The position numbers were made by a program, and so were the translations under genes. From Blastococcus sp. TML/M2B (lineage in GTDB: Bacteria > Actinomycetota > Actinomycetes > Mycobacteriales > Geodermatophilaceae): a DNA stretch of 64,000 bases. The notes beneath the pieces are model-generated. The model searched no databases. It saw only the letters and a list, made by a program, of their open reading frames with translations, and had not been told where the DNA came from. Every line of letters starts with the position of its first letter. Position 1 is the first letter of the stretch. Below are positions 9,494-19,521 of the stretch, piece by piece. The DNA lies in the NCBI RefSeq assembly GCF_016612865.1, contig NZ_JAENZZ010000001.1, positions 1,178,001-1,242,000 on the forward strand. Reading direction: 5' to 3'.

Positions 9494-11518
9494 GTGCAGC
9501 TTCTGGCGATCACGCTCTACAACGCCGACGGCCGAACCCGGACCGTCGACTTCATGCCGGGTGCCCTCAACATCGTCACCGGCGAGTCGCAGACCGGGAA
9601 GAGCGCGCTCCTCACGATCGTCGAGTACTGCCTGGGCCGATCGCAGGTTCTCGTTCCTGTGGGGCCCATCTCCGACGCCGTCCTTTGGTACTCGGCACTT
9701 TGGCAGCTCGAGGAGGGGCGCGCGTTCGTGGCCAGGCCCCGACCCGCGAAGGGAAAAGCCAGCTCGAGTCAGGCGATGCTGGAGTTCGGTGTCGACCTGA
9801 CTCCGCCGCCGCTGGAACAGCTGCGGGTCAACATCGACGCCCGTTCCCTACGGGAACAGCTGGGGCGCCGCATTGGCATCGAGGAGAACGTCACTGAGCC
9901 CCGTCCCGGATCGCTTCAGCAGCCTCTCGAAGCGAACTTGGGCCATGCTGCGCTGCTCTGCTTGCAGGGACAGAACGAGGTCGCGAGCTCCACCGCTCTG
10001 TTCCATCGGCAAGGAGAGCAGGGAATCGACCAGGCGCTGCGTGACACGATCCCGTACTTCCTCGGGGCCGTAGACCGCGACGACGCCTTGAAGAGGGCAC
10101 AGCTTCGGGATGCCAGGCGCACCCTGACCCGGCTGAACAACGAACTCGAGCGCGCTGAGACCGCAGCGTCCACCCTCGATGTGGAACTTGAGGGGCTGTT
10201 GGCGGAGGCGCGTGCCGCCGGCCTGGTCTCGGACACTGTGGCAGGTGCTGCGGCGAGCACCGTTGGCACCGATCGGCGAGGCACGACCGTTCGGTTGCTG
10301 CAGGCTGCCCGTAGTGCGCAGCCAAGCTCTCGGCCCTTGCAGGACGCGAGAGCGCAGGACGAGCGACTCACCCTCATGGCCGAACGTGACTCCTTGCGTG
10401 CACGGCTTCGTCGAGTTCTCGACGACCGCGCCCTGCTGCTGGCCGAGTCGCAAGCGGCAGGCGATTTCACCGTCGCAGTGCAGCAGCACGTGGATCGACT
10501 GTCGGCCGTCAATCTGCTGCCCGCGAGTGCAGCCAATCGGGCTGCCGACGATGGCGACGCCCGTGGTGGCGGTGGAGCAGCCCTCGACGAAGGGCTTTGT
10601 CCGGCTTGCGGTCACGAGCTCATCGAATCGGACCCCACCGCAGCGGCACTGCGCACCGGGCTAGAGGCGCTCCGTGAGCAGGTCGGTGCCCTGACCGGTG
10701 CCCGTCCAACGCGGCGCAGGGCACTCGCGGAACTAGACGGGGAGGCTGACCGCCTCCGCGGCGAACTTCGGGCGCGTCAGTCGGCGGTATCGGCGCTTGA
10801 ACGCGCCGCAGACATCGGTGGGCAAGCGGACGCTGGTCAGCGCGACTTCACCCGCGGGCGCATCGACGCCTTCCTGAGCCGGGTCGCCGTCGTCGATGAC
10901 GTCCAGCTCGCTGTACTGCGCCAACGCGCGCGACAACTTGAAGACACAGTTGCGGCTCTCGAAGCAGACCTGGACGCCGACAACGACCGAGAGCAGCTCA
11001 CCTCCCGGCTGTTCGCGATCGGGCGCGACATGAGCGCCTATGCGACGCGTCTCAACCTGGAGCACAGCAGCGAGAGCGTCCGCCTGGATCTGGCGCGGTT
11101 GACGGTCGTCACTGACACGCCCAACGGCCCGACACCGCTGTTCCGCATCGGCAGCGCCGCCAACTGGATCGGCTACCACCTGGCCGCACACTTGGCCCTC
11201 CACCGGTTCCTGACCCTGCAGGACCGTCCGGTTCCGCGGTTCCTGATGCTCGATCAGCCAACCCAGGCGCACTACCCATCGGACGCTGACAACGAGAGCG
11301 GGCTCCCGGAAGATGACGCCGACAGGCTCGCTGTCAGAGCGATGTTCGAGTTGATGCGCGACGTCGTGGCTGAACTCGCCCCGCGATTGCAAGTGATCGT
11401 CTGCGACCACGCTGATCTGCCAGAAAGCTGGTTCCAGGCCGCGGTCCGACACAGATGGCGAGGCGGCGTAAAGCTCATTCCGAGTGACTGGATGGGGGAT
11501 CACGACGCCGCTAGGTGA
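9494..11518 (+). CDS. DUF3732-type ABC ATPase with zinc hook
   Basis: A 674-residue SMC/Rad50-like ATPase. Walker A is near residue 32 ([19 protein letters not shown]), a long coiled coil fills the middle with a zinc-hook motif CPACGHEL near residue 370, and the Walker B region is [13 protein letters not shown] near 583, followed by ERSDSLP-like acidic sequence and a C-terminal [11 protein letters not shown]. This is the DUF3732 pattern of the ABC-3C ATPase. The GTG at 9494 was chosen because homology starts there and it lies just after the middle-component stop. The ATPase is expected to detect a DNA structure or phage process and license the effector. Confidence 0.8.
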   Translation: MQLLAITLYNADGRTRTVDFMPGALNIVTGESQTGKSALLTIVEYCLGRSQVLVPVGPISDAVLWYSALWQLEEGRAFVARPRPAKGKASSSQAMLEFGVDLTPPPLEQLRVNIDARSLREQLGRRIGIEENVTEPRPGSLQQPLEANLGHAALLCLQGQNEVASSTALFHRQGEQGIDQALRDTIPYFLGAVDRDDALKRAQLRDARRTLTRLNNELERAETAASTLDVELEGLLAEARAAGLVSDTVAGAAASTVGTDRRGTTVRLLQAARSAQPSSRPLQDARAQDERLTLMAERDSLRARLRRVLDDRALLLAESQAAGDFTVAVQQHVDRLSAVNLLPASAANRAADDGDARGGGGAALDEGLCPACGHELIESDPTAAALRTGLEALREQVGALTGARPTRRRALAELDGEADRLRGELRARQSAVSALERAADIGGQADAGQRDFTRGRIDAFLSRVAVVDDVQLAVLRQRARQLEDTVAALEADLDADNDREQLTSRLFAIGRDMSAYATRLNLEHSSESVRLDLARLTVVTDTPNGPTPLFRIGSAANWIGYHLAAHLALHRFLTLQDRPVPRFLMLDQPTQAHYPSDADNESGLPEDDADRLAVRAMFELMRDVVAELAPRLQVIVCDHADLPESWFQAAVRHRWRGGVKLIPSDWMGDHDAAR

Positions 11519-11762
11519 GCGGCCTGTGGCGGCACACACAGTCATCGAGGAAGCCATCTGGGCCGAGATACGGGGACCAGGTCGCGGCGAGCGTTAGCGT
11601 CGGCAGCCACACCGGGTGGTCTCACCGCAACAGCGGAGAGGTGCACGCCGAGGTGAGCAGGAGGCGCAGCGGAGCTCATGGACCGCTGTGGAAGCAGAGT
11701 CACTGTCCACAGGACGGCCGGTGAAGCGTTCCGTCGTCATTACGTCGGTGCAGCTTTGCGTT

Positions 11763-12968
11763 ATGAGCGACGCAACTGAAACCGAACGGCGTACCTGTCG
11801 GTTCCCCGGCTGTCAGCGGCCAGCGGCGGCCTCGCGGGCGGGGGCCGGCCGCCCGCCGGAGTACTGCGACGACAGCGCGCACAACCGGACCGCCGCCTGG
11901 CACGCCCGTCGCCGGCTGCGCACGGAGCAGGCCGTGCACGCGGCCGGGACCGAGCAGCGGCCGATCGATGCCGCGCGACAGCGCGCAAGTGAGTTGCACG
12001 GCCAGGTCGCCGGCATGATCGAGCACTTGAATCAGCAGCTGAAGGGGTTGCTCGAGGAGCTGCGGACGGTGGCCGATCCGGAGGCCGCCGAGCTGCAGAT
12101 CGAAACTGTGACCAGCGAGGCGGCCGAGCAGGTCGCGACCGCCGCGGCTCGCGCCAGCCGGGCCGAGCAAGCGCAACAGCGCGCCGAGGCCGAGCGCGCG
12201 GAGGCCGACTCCGCTGCTGAGGAGGCATCTGTCCTGAGCGAGCAGCTCCGTACCGGGCTCGGAGAGGCTCGCCAGCAGCTAAGGGAGGCCGAGACCGAGC
12301 GAGAGAGGCTGAACGCCGAGTTGGCCGACGCCCTCGCGGCCATGAATGCAGAGCGAAAGCAGTCCGCCGCGAAGTCGGCCGATTCGGCCGAGAAGCTGAC
12401 CGCCGTCGAGGCTCGGCTCGTCGAGTCACATGGCGACCGCGACGCCGCGATCCGACGAGCGGAAGGCGCGATGGTCGCCCAGTCCGAGGCGGAAGAGCGA
12501 TCCCGCAACGCTGTCGAGCGGGCCGACGCCGAGTCGGCGCGCGCTGCCCGTGCCGAGGATGCTGTCGAGTCGGTACGTCGGGGCCTGGCGCAAGCTGACC
12601 AGCAAGTCGCAGATCTCCGTGACGAGGTCAGCGACCTGCGCGGGAAGCTGGCGGCGATGTCCGCCCAGCGGGACGCCGCCGTACACGATGCCGAGCGCGA
12701 GAAGACCCATGGCCATCAGCGAGTGAACGACCTGCGTGCCCGTCACGAAGAGGAGAACCGACGACTGCGCGAGGAGCTCGCCGGATTGCGGGGTGAGCTC
12801 AACACTGCGCGCGACGAAGCCCGCGTGCAGCGCAGCAGAGCCGACCGAGCCGAAGCCCACCTCGACAACGCCGTGACGATCAAGGCGCGGCGTCCTCAGT
12901 CGTACGCGGGACGCGGACGCCGTCGACGAGAGAGCACGGCCACAGGAACCGAAGACCCCCGCGGCTGA
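11763..12968 (+). CDS. Long coiled-coil protein with N-terminal Cys/His motif
   Basis: A 401-residue protein. The first 50 residues hold a possible metal site (CRFPGCQRPA, then GRPPEYCDDSAH), and nearly all the rest is Ala/Glu/Arg-rich coiled coil with a basic tail (GRGRRRRES). Similar proteins occur on actinobacterial mobile elements, where KfrA-like filament or DNA-segregation roles are suspected; I cannot assign one here. It stands alone between the defence genes and the Tad locus. Confidence 0.65.
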   Translation: MSDATETERRTCRFPGCQRPAAASRAGAGRPPEYCDDSAHNRTAAWHARRRLRTEQAVHAAGTEQRPIDAARQRASELHGQVAGMIEHLNQQLKGLLEELRTVADPEAAELQIETVTSEAAEQVATAAARASRAEQAQQRAEAERAEADSAAEEASVLSEQLRTGLGEARQQLREAETERERLNAELADALAAMNAERKQSAAKSADSAEKLTAVEARLVESHGDRDAAIRRAEGAMVAQSEAEERSRNAVERADAESARAARAEDAVESVRRGLAQADQQVADLRDEVSDLRGKLAAMSAQRDAAVHDAEREKTHGHQRVNDLRARHEEENRRLREELAGLRGELNTARDEARVQRSRADRAEAHLDNAVTIKARRPQSYAGRGRRRRESTATGTEDPRG

Positions 12969-13141
12969 CACCGGAGCAGCGTGGCCGAGCTCGTCCTACG
13001 CGCCTTGCGCGGTGCAGGAATCGGCGATGACGCGCCCCGTTGGGACCGGCGTCCTGCTGCTGTGCCATAGATGTTGATCGGGGGGACCCACCGCCAACGG
13101 TTCCAGATGGACGTCACAGTCAGAGGGCGGGTGCGAGACAG

Positions 13142-13780
13142 TCAGAGGGTGGCCGCGAGCAGGAAGCCCACCGCGAGGGCAGGGCCGTAAGGAAAGGTGC
13201 TCTGGCGGCCTCCGCCACGCATCAACGTGATCACGGCCTGCGTCACGGTGATCAAGGAGAAGGCGGCGAGGGCCAACAACAAGCCGCGATGCGTGGTGTG
13301 TCCGAGGCCCAGGCCACCGAGCACAGCCAAACGGACGTCGCCGAACCCTGCTCCCGCGAACCGCCAGCACAACAGCAGGACGACCCCCGCCAACGCAGCT
13401 GCGAGACCGCTGGTGAGCAGACCGCGCCAGTCACCGTGCACGGCGAAGCCGACGGTCAGCAGCACGCCGGTGCCGACGGCGGCCTGCCGGACGAGCGCCG
13501 TCGGTATGCGTTGGGTGACCGCATCGCAGGACGCCGCGGCCACCAAGGCGGATCCCCAGACCAGCAGGGCAGGCACCAGCCACCACGTGTCCGCACGGTG
13601 GGACGTCACGATCGCGGCGGCTCCCGCTCCGCCGCCGGCGACGGCGCTGGCCAGCGCCAGGCTCGGCCGGGCAGCGTCAATTTGCGCCAGCTGCGCGAGC
13701 CCGTGCGTAGTAAGCCAGGGCGTCGCTGCGGCGCCGACCACCGCGCCTGCCACCAAGGCGACTATCCACATGTCGTTCAT
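13142..13780 (-). CDS. Prepilin peptidase, A24/CpaA-like
   Basis: A 212-residue polytopic membrane protease that cleaves the leader of Tad/type IV-type prepilins. The two catalytic Asp motifs are visible: ASCDAVTQRIPTALV and GAGFGDVRLAVLGG. It has about six membrane segments. It is divergent from the Tad operon that follows. The ATG at 13780 was preferred; a GTG at 13807 is possible. Confidence 0.85.
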   Translation of the reverse strand: MNDMWIVALVAGAVVGAAATPWLTTHGLAQLAQIDAARPSLALASAVAGGGAGAAAIVTSHRADTWWLVPALLVWGSALVAAASCDAVTQRIPTALVRQAAVGTGVLLTVGFAVHGDWRGLLTSGLAAALAGVVLLLCWRFAGAGFGDVRLAVLGGLGLGHTTHRGLLLALAAFSLITVTQAVITLMRGGGRQSTFPYGPALAVGFLLAATL

Positions 13781-13939
13781 CCGCTGGCGGCCACCCTCGA
13801 CCTCCACAGGGATCTCGTCCTGATCCTCGCCGCGCCGACCCTGTGGACAGCTGCGCCATCTCAGCTTCCGGTGCGGGAGCGTGTCAGGACCGCGCGGTAC
13901 ACCCAGACGGGGAGGACGAGTGACGGACTCAGCGACAAC

Positions 13940-13947
13940 CTGTCACC
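13940..13947. promoter_or_regulatory. CTGTCACC motif in the divergent Tad promoter region
   Basis: The 262-base gap between the prepilin peptidase and the Tad lipoprotein gene should hold two divergent promoters. The 8-mer CTGTCACC occurs here, followed by CGAAAGGGTG, a loose inverted half. The same 8-mer stands in the promoter region of the 60.3-kb operon. Function is unproven. Confidence 0.35.
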
Positions 13948-14042
13948 CGAAAGGGTGGGAACGAGACGGCGGTCACACGTCCGCTCGACCCGGGAGGGCA
14001 ACCTCGGTCGACGGACGGTGACGCGATCGGGGGTGATCAGGC

Positions 14043-14660
14043 ATGGCGGTGATGCGCACGACGGCCGGAGCGGCCGCGGTGCTCCTGGCGCTGACGACCT
14101 TGGGTTGTTCGTCGTCGTCAGACGCCGGCTCGTCGAGTCTGTCGACATCCGGGACGTCGAGCTCCCAGACGTCGAGCCCCTCGCCGACCACTCCGAGCCC
14201 CGCCGAGGAAGCAGAGACACTGGCGGTCGCGCTCGTTCCGGACTACCTGGGGACAATCGACGACCTGTACCTCGACCCGTCGCTCCCGCTCGACGGCATA
14301 CACCAGGTCGCGGTGGCTCCGGAAGCCACGGCCCAGGCCACGGCGATCGGCAAGTTCCGCTCCCAGGGATACCGCCAGACCGGACGGTCGCAGCTGGTGA
14401 GCGCGTCTGCCGTCAGCGTCGACCTCTCCAACAATCCCGCCGCTTCGCCTTCACCTGTCTTCCCGACCGTCGTTGTCACCGCCTGCGTCGACGTGGGAGA
14501 GGTGGACGCGGTCGATGATTCCGGCGCGTCCATCGTGCCGTCAGGTCGTCCGCGGTACCTCGTCCAGCAACTCACCGTGGTGAACCCGGACTATCCGGAC
14601 ACGTCGTCGTGGCGGGTCAGCGAGGCGCCGAACAGGCAGGCGGAGTCATGCGACGGGTAG
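14043..14660 (+). CDS. Secreted lipoprotein, first gene of the Tad operon
   Basis: A 205-residue predicted lipoprotein: a signal peptide ends in the lipobox LTTLGC at about residue 22, and a Ser/Thr-rich linker leads to a compact domain (FRSQGYRQTGRSQLVSASAVSV, VVVTACVDVGEVDAVD) typical of actinobacterial secreted proteins of unknown function. It overlaps the next gene by 13 bases. Its place suggests an outer component of the pilus machine. Confidence 0.75.
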   Translation: MAVMRTTAGAAAVLLALTTLGCSSSSDAGSSSLSTSGTSSSQTSSPSPTTPSPAEEAETLAVALVPDYLGTIDDLYLDPSLPLDGIHQVAVAPEATAQATAIGKFRSQGYRQTGRSQLVSASAVSVDLSNNPAASPSPVFPTVVVTACVDVGEVDAVDDSGASIVPSGRPRYLVQQLTVVNPDYPDTSSWRVSEAPNRQAESCDG

Positions 14661-15613
14661 TCCTCGCCCTGGCGGGAGCGCTGCTGTGCGTGTGCGCCTC
14701 GCTGGTCCTTTCGCCAACTGCTGTCGCTGATCCGGCGACCTGCCAGCAGTACGACTCGCACGGCATCTGTGTAGTCGGAGTCGAGACGGCCGAGGATGCC
14801 CCTGGGACGGCGGCCCCACCGGCCGCGACGACTCCCGACAGGGATGGCGGCACGCCTGCGGCGGCCTGCACTGTCAACCCCTCCGGCACCGTCATTCCGT
14901 GCCAGGAGGGCCAGGCGTGGTGGGTGCAGGGCATGCAGTGCTACGTGGAGGCGATGGCCCAACAGCCTCCCAAGGACTCGCCGATCTGGGGCGGTCGTAC
15001 GGACGGCGCCATCTACAGCTGCCTTTCCTACACCGGCGGTGGAGCTTTCCCTGGTACCAACGGCTTCAGCTTCTGGTCGGCGAACCCGCCGGGGGTTCCG
15101 GCCGCGATCGATCCAGCGCAGCTCGCGCAACAGGCGCTCAGCACAATGACGGTGCCATCACCGACGACGGGCCGGTACCCAGCCGGCACTCTGCAGGACG
15201 GGCGGCCGTTCACGGTCGTCAACGCCTACACCTGGTTCTGGACCGACCCGGGATCGTTCCGAGCACTGACTGCGCGTGCCGACGCCGGAGGCGTGTGGGC
15301 GCAGGTGACGGTGACACCGACGGCGCTGTCGTTCACGCCGGGCGATGGGGCTGCCCCGGTGTCGTGCCCGGGTCCTGGTGTGGCCTGGCAGCCGGGTGAC
15401 GGGGTGTGGGCCGCGTCGTCGGCTGGTTGTGACTACCGGTACCCGCAGTCATCGATCCACCAGCCCGGTGAGCGGGTGACGGCGACGTACGGCATCCAGT
15501 GGTCGGTCACCTGGACGTCGTCGACGGGTGCAACCGGCACGCTGCCGAATCTGACGACGACCTCGAACGAGACGTTCGCGGTGGCGGAGGTGCAGTCGGT
15601 GGTGATCAGGTGA
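14648..15613 (+). CDS. Secreted hypothetical protein of the Tad operon
   Basis: A 321-residue protein with a clear signal peptide (VVLALAGALLCVCASLVLSP, ending near TAVADPA) and an extracellular region with several Cys pairs and Trp (QAWWVQGMQCYVEAM, GAIYSC, SCPGPGVAW). I do not recognise the family. It overlaps its neighbours at both ends, which ties it to the lipoprotein and to CpaB. A role outside the membrane at the pilus base is inference from position. Confidence 0.75.
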   Translation: MRRVVLALAGALLCVCASLVLSPTAVADPATCQQYDSHGICVVGVETAEDAPGTAAPPAATTPDRDGGTPAAACTVNPSGTVIPCQEGQAWWVQGMQCYVEAMAQQPPKDSPIWGGRTDGAIYSCLSYTGGGAFPGTNGFSFWSANPPGVPAAIDPAQLAQQALSTMTVPSPTTGRYPAGTLQDGRPFTVVNAYTWFWTDPGSFRALTARADAGGVWAQVTVTPTALSFTPGDGAAPVSCPGPGVAWQPGDGVWAASSAGCDYRYPQSSIHQPGERVTATYGIQWSVTWTSSTGATGTLPNLTTTSNETFAVAEVQSVVIR

Positions 15614-16344
15614 CTACGCGGGTCAACGGGATGGCGTCGCCGGCGGCCGGGCGCTATCAGGCTCCGGCGCCAGAGGCGGCGCTGCCGCCGGCTCCTCCGG
15701 TGCGTACCGCGGCGGCGAGGAGACGCGCCAGCCGCAAGTCGCTGGTCCTGAGCGTGCTGGTCGTGCTGCTCGGGGGCCTGCTGGCCTTCAGCGCCGGCCA
15801 GATGCTCACCGCGCGCACGGAGGTGCTGGCGGTCGCCCGAGATGTGCAAGTGGGCTCGACGATCACCGCGGAGGACCTGACGGTCGCGAACGTGACGTCG
15901 GATCCCAACCTGTCACCGATTCCTGCCTCGCAGCGGTCCCAGATCGTCGGGATGGTCGCCCAGGTGCCGCTGACCCGCGGAGAGCTGCTGACCGGCGCCC
16001 AGGTCGGCCCGGACAGCGGATTCACGGCGGGGGAGATGCTGGTCGCCCTGCCATTGAAGGAAGGGCAGTTTCCGGTCGGTGGCCTGAACCCAGGCCAGCA
16101 GGTGCTGATCGTGGCGACGCCTGGCAGCGCCGGCTCGACCGGGGGCAGCGGCACGCCGTCTGCCGACTCAGACGGTCCCCGCGGTCAGCAGATCGACGCG
16201 ACGGTCGCCGAGGTCGGACCGCTCAACCAGGCCACGCAGGTGACGGTGATCGACGTGCGAGTCAGCGCCGACGACGGCGTGCGGGTGGCCGAGCTCGCCT
16301 CGACCGGCAACGTGGCGTTGATCCTGCTGCCGGCGGGGCGGTGA
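15610..16344 (+). CDS. cpaB: CpaB/RcpC-like SAF-domain protein
   Basis: A 244-residue protein with one membrane anchor (SLVLSVLVVLLGGLLAFSAG) and an SAF domain (VLAVARDVQVGSTITAEDLTV) followed by a beta-rich region (VGMVAQVPLTRGELLTGAQVG). This matches CpaB/RcpC of Tad systems, which in diderms supports the outer membrane pore; the monoderm version presumably guides the pilus through the wall. The GTG overlaps the preceding stop. Confidence 0.85.
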   Translation: MTTRVNGMASPAAGRYQAPAPEAALPPAPPVRTAAARRRASRKSLVLSVLVVLLGGLLAFSAGQMLTARTEVLAVARDVQVGSTITAEDLTVANVTSDPNLSPIPASQRSQIVGMVAQVPLTRGELLTGAQVGPDSGFTAGEMLVALPLKEGQFPVGGLNPGQQVLIVATPGSAGSTGGSGTPSADSDGPRGQQIDATVAEVGPLNQATQVTVIDVRVSADDGVRVAELASTGNVALILLPAGR

Positions 16345-16348
16345 GCTG

Positions 16349-17132
16349 ATGCTGACCGTCGTGACCTCGGGGAAGGCCGCGCCCGGGGTGACCACCTCGA
16401 CCTGGGCGTTGGCCCTGGGGTGGCCCGGGCCATTGCTGGTCGCCGACTGTGACCCGGCCGGCGGGGACATGGCGCCGGGGCTGCTGGCGGGCCCGGGTCG
16501 GCGTCGACCGCGGACTGCTGTCATGGTCGACGGCGGCCCGGCGGGGTGTCCCGGCGATGCAGGCCGCCACGATGGTCGCCCAGCATGCCGTGCAGCTTCC
16601 CGAGCAGCCGCAGGTGTGGCTGGTTCCGGGAGTGACGACCGCCGCGCAGGGCGCTTCGTTCACCGCCGAGGCGTGGGAGCGGCTGGCGTCGGCCCTGTAC
16701 ACGTCGAGTGTGTCGATCGGGCGGGACGCCTTGGTCGACGCCGGACGACTGGTGACCGAGCGCGGCTGTTGGCCAGTGCTGCGGGCCGCCGACCGGGTGC
16801 TGCTGGCGGTGCGGCCCAGCGTGCGGTCGGTGCATGCGGCGCAGGATGCGAAGCAACGACTGCGCCACGAACTGGGCGACCTGTCGAAGGTGACCGCACT
16901 CGTGGTCGGGGTCGGGCCGTACTCCGCCGGCGAAGTGGCCAAGGCGTTAGACCTGCCGCTGGCGGGCACGTTGCCCTACGACCGGACCGCAGCGCAGGCG
17001 CTCTCCGACGGCGCGGTCGTCAGTCCGAAGACGCTGCAACGGTCGGCGCTGCTGCGCGCGGCGTCGTCCCTGGCCAAGACGCTGACCAGTTCGACGGAGG
17101 CGTCTCGTGTCGCTGAGGCGGTGGCCGGATGA
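16349..17132 (+). CDS. CpaE-like ParA-family protein, one-base frameshift
   Basis: ParA/MinD-like ATPase-family protein that positions Tad pili. After removing one extra base in the run GGCCCGGG (16490-16497) it is 260 residues. It begins MLTVVTSGKAAPGVTT, where the second Walker A lysine is replaced, followed by VADCDPAGGDMAPG. The C-terminal half (VTALVVGVGPYSAGEVAKAL, LPLAGTLPYDRTAAQALSDG) matches CpaE-like proteins. Its stop overlaps the cpaF start as ATGA. ATP hydrolysis is doubtful. Confidence 0.8.
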
Positions 17133-18658
17133 GGAACGAGGACGCAGCGTCGCCTCGGCTGGAAGTTCCGGCCGCCCACGGCCTCCCGCGGCCCGGGCGG
17201 GAGCGTCCGCCGCTGCCGCCGCCAGAGCCGCTGGCTGCGATGGGCGTACCTGTCGATGCCATGCCAGCCGACACCAGGGAGCTCACTAGCACCGAGTACC
17301 GCGTCGTGGTGGAGCTGCGTGACCGGGTGTCGACCCGGTTGACCGTGGAGGACAGGAACTACGCCCCGGGCCCGCGGCGCGAGCTGACCCGGAAGTTGAT
17401 CCGCGACGAGTACGACCAGTGGCTGCTGCACGAGGCCAACCGCGGTCGCCCGGCGCCGGCGGTGACCACCGAGGACAGGATCTTCGCGGCCGTGCTGGCC
17501 GAGCTGGACGGCCTGGGGCGACTGGCTCCGCTGATGGCCCGGGACGACGTGGAGGACATCCACTTCGAGGGCTGCGAGCCGACGATGCTGCGGATGGCCA
17601 GCGGCCAACTCGTGCCCGGGCCGGCGATCGCCTCCAGTGACGAGGAACTCGAGCAGCTGCTGCGGTCGATCGGTTCACGGTCGGACGACGGTCAGACCAG
17701 CCGCGAGTTCTCCTCAGCCAGCCCCGTCCTGAACGTGCGGCTGAAGGGCGTGACCGAGCTCGGCGCGCGGCTGCAGGCGGCTATGGACGTGCTGCCGCGC
17801 CCGGCCGGGGTGATCCGGGTGCACCGGTTCAGTGATCCGAGCCTCGACGACCTGCACGAGATGAACATGGTCGACTCACCGGTGCGAGGCTTCCTGCATG
17901 CGGCGATCCTCGCCGGCGCATCTCCGCTGGTCAGCGGAGCGCCGGGGGTCGGCAAGACAACGCTGCTGCGCGCGCTGGGCAACGCTATCCCGTGGAACAA
18001 CGTGGTCATCACCGTGGAGGACGAGCGGGAGCTGGGTCTGCACCTGCCTCGGTGGGATCCCGAGCGCCGGCAGCTGGTCAGGCGGCACGCGGTGTGCCGA
18101 CCGTTCGAGTCCCGGCTACCCAACGCCGAAGGCAGAGGCGGGTTCGACATGGGGGATGCGCTGCACCTGGCGCTGCGCGCGTCCCCGACCTGGGTGCTCG
18201 TCGGGGAGGTCCGCGGTGCCTACGTCACCTATCTGCTGGAGGCGGCGACCAGCGGCATCTCGTCGGTCATGTGCACGATCCACTCACCGACGGCCGACGG
18301 CGTGTTCGACAAGGTGCTGATCAACGCGCTGAAGGCGCATCCGGCCCCGTCCCCGGAGCTGGTGCTGCGCTCGCTGGCCGCCCTCAACCTGGTCGTGCAC
18401 GTGCATCGCGACAGTGACTACGCCCGGTACGTCTCGGGCATCTACGAACTTGGCCCGATCGGCGACTCCGGTCGGCCGGACCTCAAGCCGATCTTCGCGC
18501 CGCGCGCCGAGGACGGGCGCGCCCAGGCCACGGGGCCGGGGATGCTCAGCGAGTCGCTGGCCGAGCGGCTGACCGCGGTCGGCTTCGATCTGAACTGGCT
18601 GCACCCGGGCGCCTCGGATTGGCACACCGGTCCTCACCGCCGCGAGCGTGCGTCGTGA
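17129..18658 (+). CDS. cpaF: Tad pilus assembly ATPase CpaF/TadA
   Basis: Secretion ATPase of the VirB11/PulE superfamily that powers Tad pilus assembly, 509 residues. Walker A is GAPGVGKTTLLRAL near residue 270, preceded by the N-terminal domain with MARDDVEDIHFEG. The Asp box ITVEDERELGL, Walker B WVLVGEVRGAY and His box CTIHSPTADG follow in order. It sits between CpaE and TadB with four-base overlaps, the normal Tad order. Confidence 0.95.
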   Translation: MRNEDAASPRLEVPAAHGLPRPGRERPPLPPPEPLAAMGVPVDAMPADTRELTSTEYRVVVELRDRVSTRLTVEDRNYAPGPRRELTRKLIRDEYDQWLLHEANRGRPAPAVTTEDRIFAAVLAELDGLGRLAPLMARDDVEDIHFEGCEPTMLRMASGQLVPGPAIASSDEELEQLLRSIGSRSDDGQTSREFSSASPVLNVRLKGVTELGARLQAAMDVLPRPAGVIRVHRFSDPSLDDLHEMNMVDSPVRGFLHAAILAGASPLVSGAPGVGKTTLLRALGNAIPWNNVVITVEDERELGLHLPRWDPERRQLVRRHAVCRPFESRLPNAEGRGGFDMGDALHLALRASPTWVLVGEVRGAYVTYLLEAATSGISSVMCTIHSPTADGVFDKVLINALKAHPAPSPELVLRSLAALNLVVHVHRDSDYARYVSGIYELGPIGDSGRPDLKPIFAPRAEDGRAQATGPGMLSESLAERLTAVGFDLNWLHPGASDWHTGPHRRERAS

Positions 18659-19521
18659 CGGCCGGTGGCCTGCTCCTGACCCTGGCGGGGTTGCTGCTCG
18701 CGGCCGGCCTGGTCGGCGTCGTCGGGGCGGTGCGCGGCGTCTCCTTCCTGCCGGAGCGCTCGCCGTCGGTGCGCTCGTCCTCGCGGCGGGGGGCCACTCC
18801 GCTGTTCCTCGGTGCGCTGGCCGCCGGCGTGCTCGTCCTGCTGGTCACTGGCTGGCCGGCCGCGGCGCTGGGCGCTGCCGGCGGTGTCGTGTTCATTCCG
18901 AAGGTGCTCGGCGGCGGCAAGGAAGCCAAGCGGCTGATCGCCACGTCCGAGGCGCTGGCGGATTGGACGCGGCGGCTGGCCGACCTCATCAGCTCTGGCG
19001 CCGCCGGGTCGACGCGCGATGCGCTGCGTCGCTCCCTGAACTCGGTGCCGGAGCCGATCGCACCGGCAGTCACCAACCTGGTGACCAGGATGGGGCCGCA
19101 GGGCACCGAGACGGCGCTGCGCCAGTTCGCCCGCGAGATCGACGACCCGGCCGCCGAGAAGATCGCCATGGTGCTCATCCTGCGGGAGCGCAACGGCGGG
19201 CCGGGGCTCGCCGAAGTGCTCACCGCGCTGGCCGCCGACCTCGACGACCGCTCCCGCATGGTCCGTGAGGTGGAGGCCGAACGCGCCAAGCCGCGGTCGA
19301 ACATGCGCACCATCGTCGTGGTGACCCTGCTGCTGGTGGTCGGGATGACGCTGTTCGCCCGGACCTTCCTGTCGGGCTACTCGACGACGTTCGGGCAGAT
19401 CGCCCTGCTGGCAGTGGTGGCGATCTTCGCGACGTCGCTGCGGTGGATGCGCCGGCTGTCCGACCCGGTCAAGCCCCCGCGGGTGCTCTTCGACCCGGAC
19501 CCGGCTCCGGTGCACCGGTGA
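18655..19521 (+). CDS. tadB: TadB-like type II secretion F-domain protein
   Basis: Inner-membrane platform protein of the Tad pilus, 288 residues. Two N-terminal and two C-terminal membrane segments flank the T2SSF domain (DWTRRLADLISSGAAGSTRDALRRS, VLILRERNGGPGLAEVLTALA). The GTG overlaps the cpaF stop. It pairs with TadC, encoded next. Confidence 0.9.
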   Translation: MTAGGLLLTLAGLLLAAGLVGVVGAVRGVSFLPERSPSVRSSSRRGATPLFLGALAAGVLVLLVTGWPAAALGAAGGVVFIPKVLGGGKEAKRLIATSEALADWTRRLADLISSGAAGSTRDALRRSLNSVPEPIAPAVTNLVTRMGPQGTETALRQFAREIDDPAAEKIAMVLILRERNGGPGLAEVLTALAADLDDRSRMVREVEAERAKPRSNMRTIVVVTLLLVVGMTLFARTFLSGYSTTFGQIALLAVVAIFATSLRWMRRLSDPVKPPRVLFDPDPAPVHR

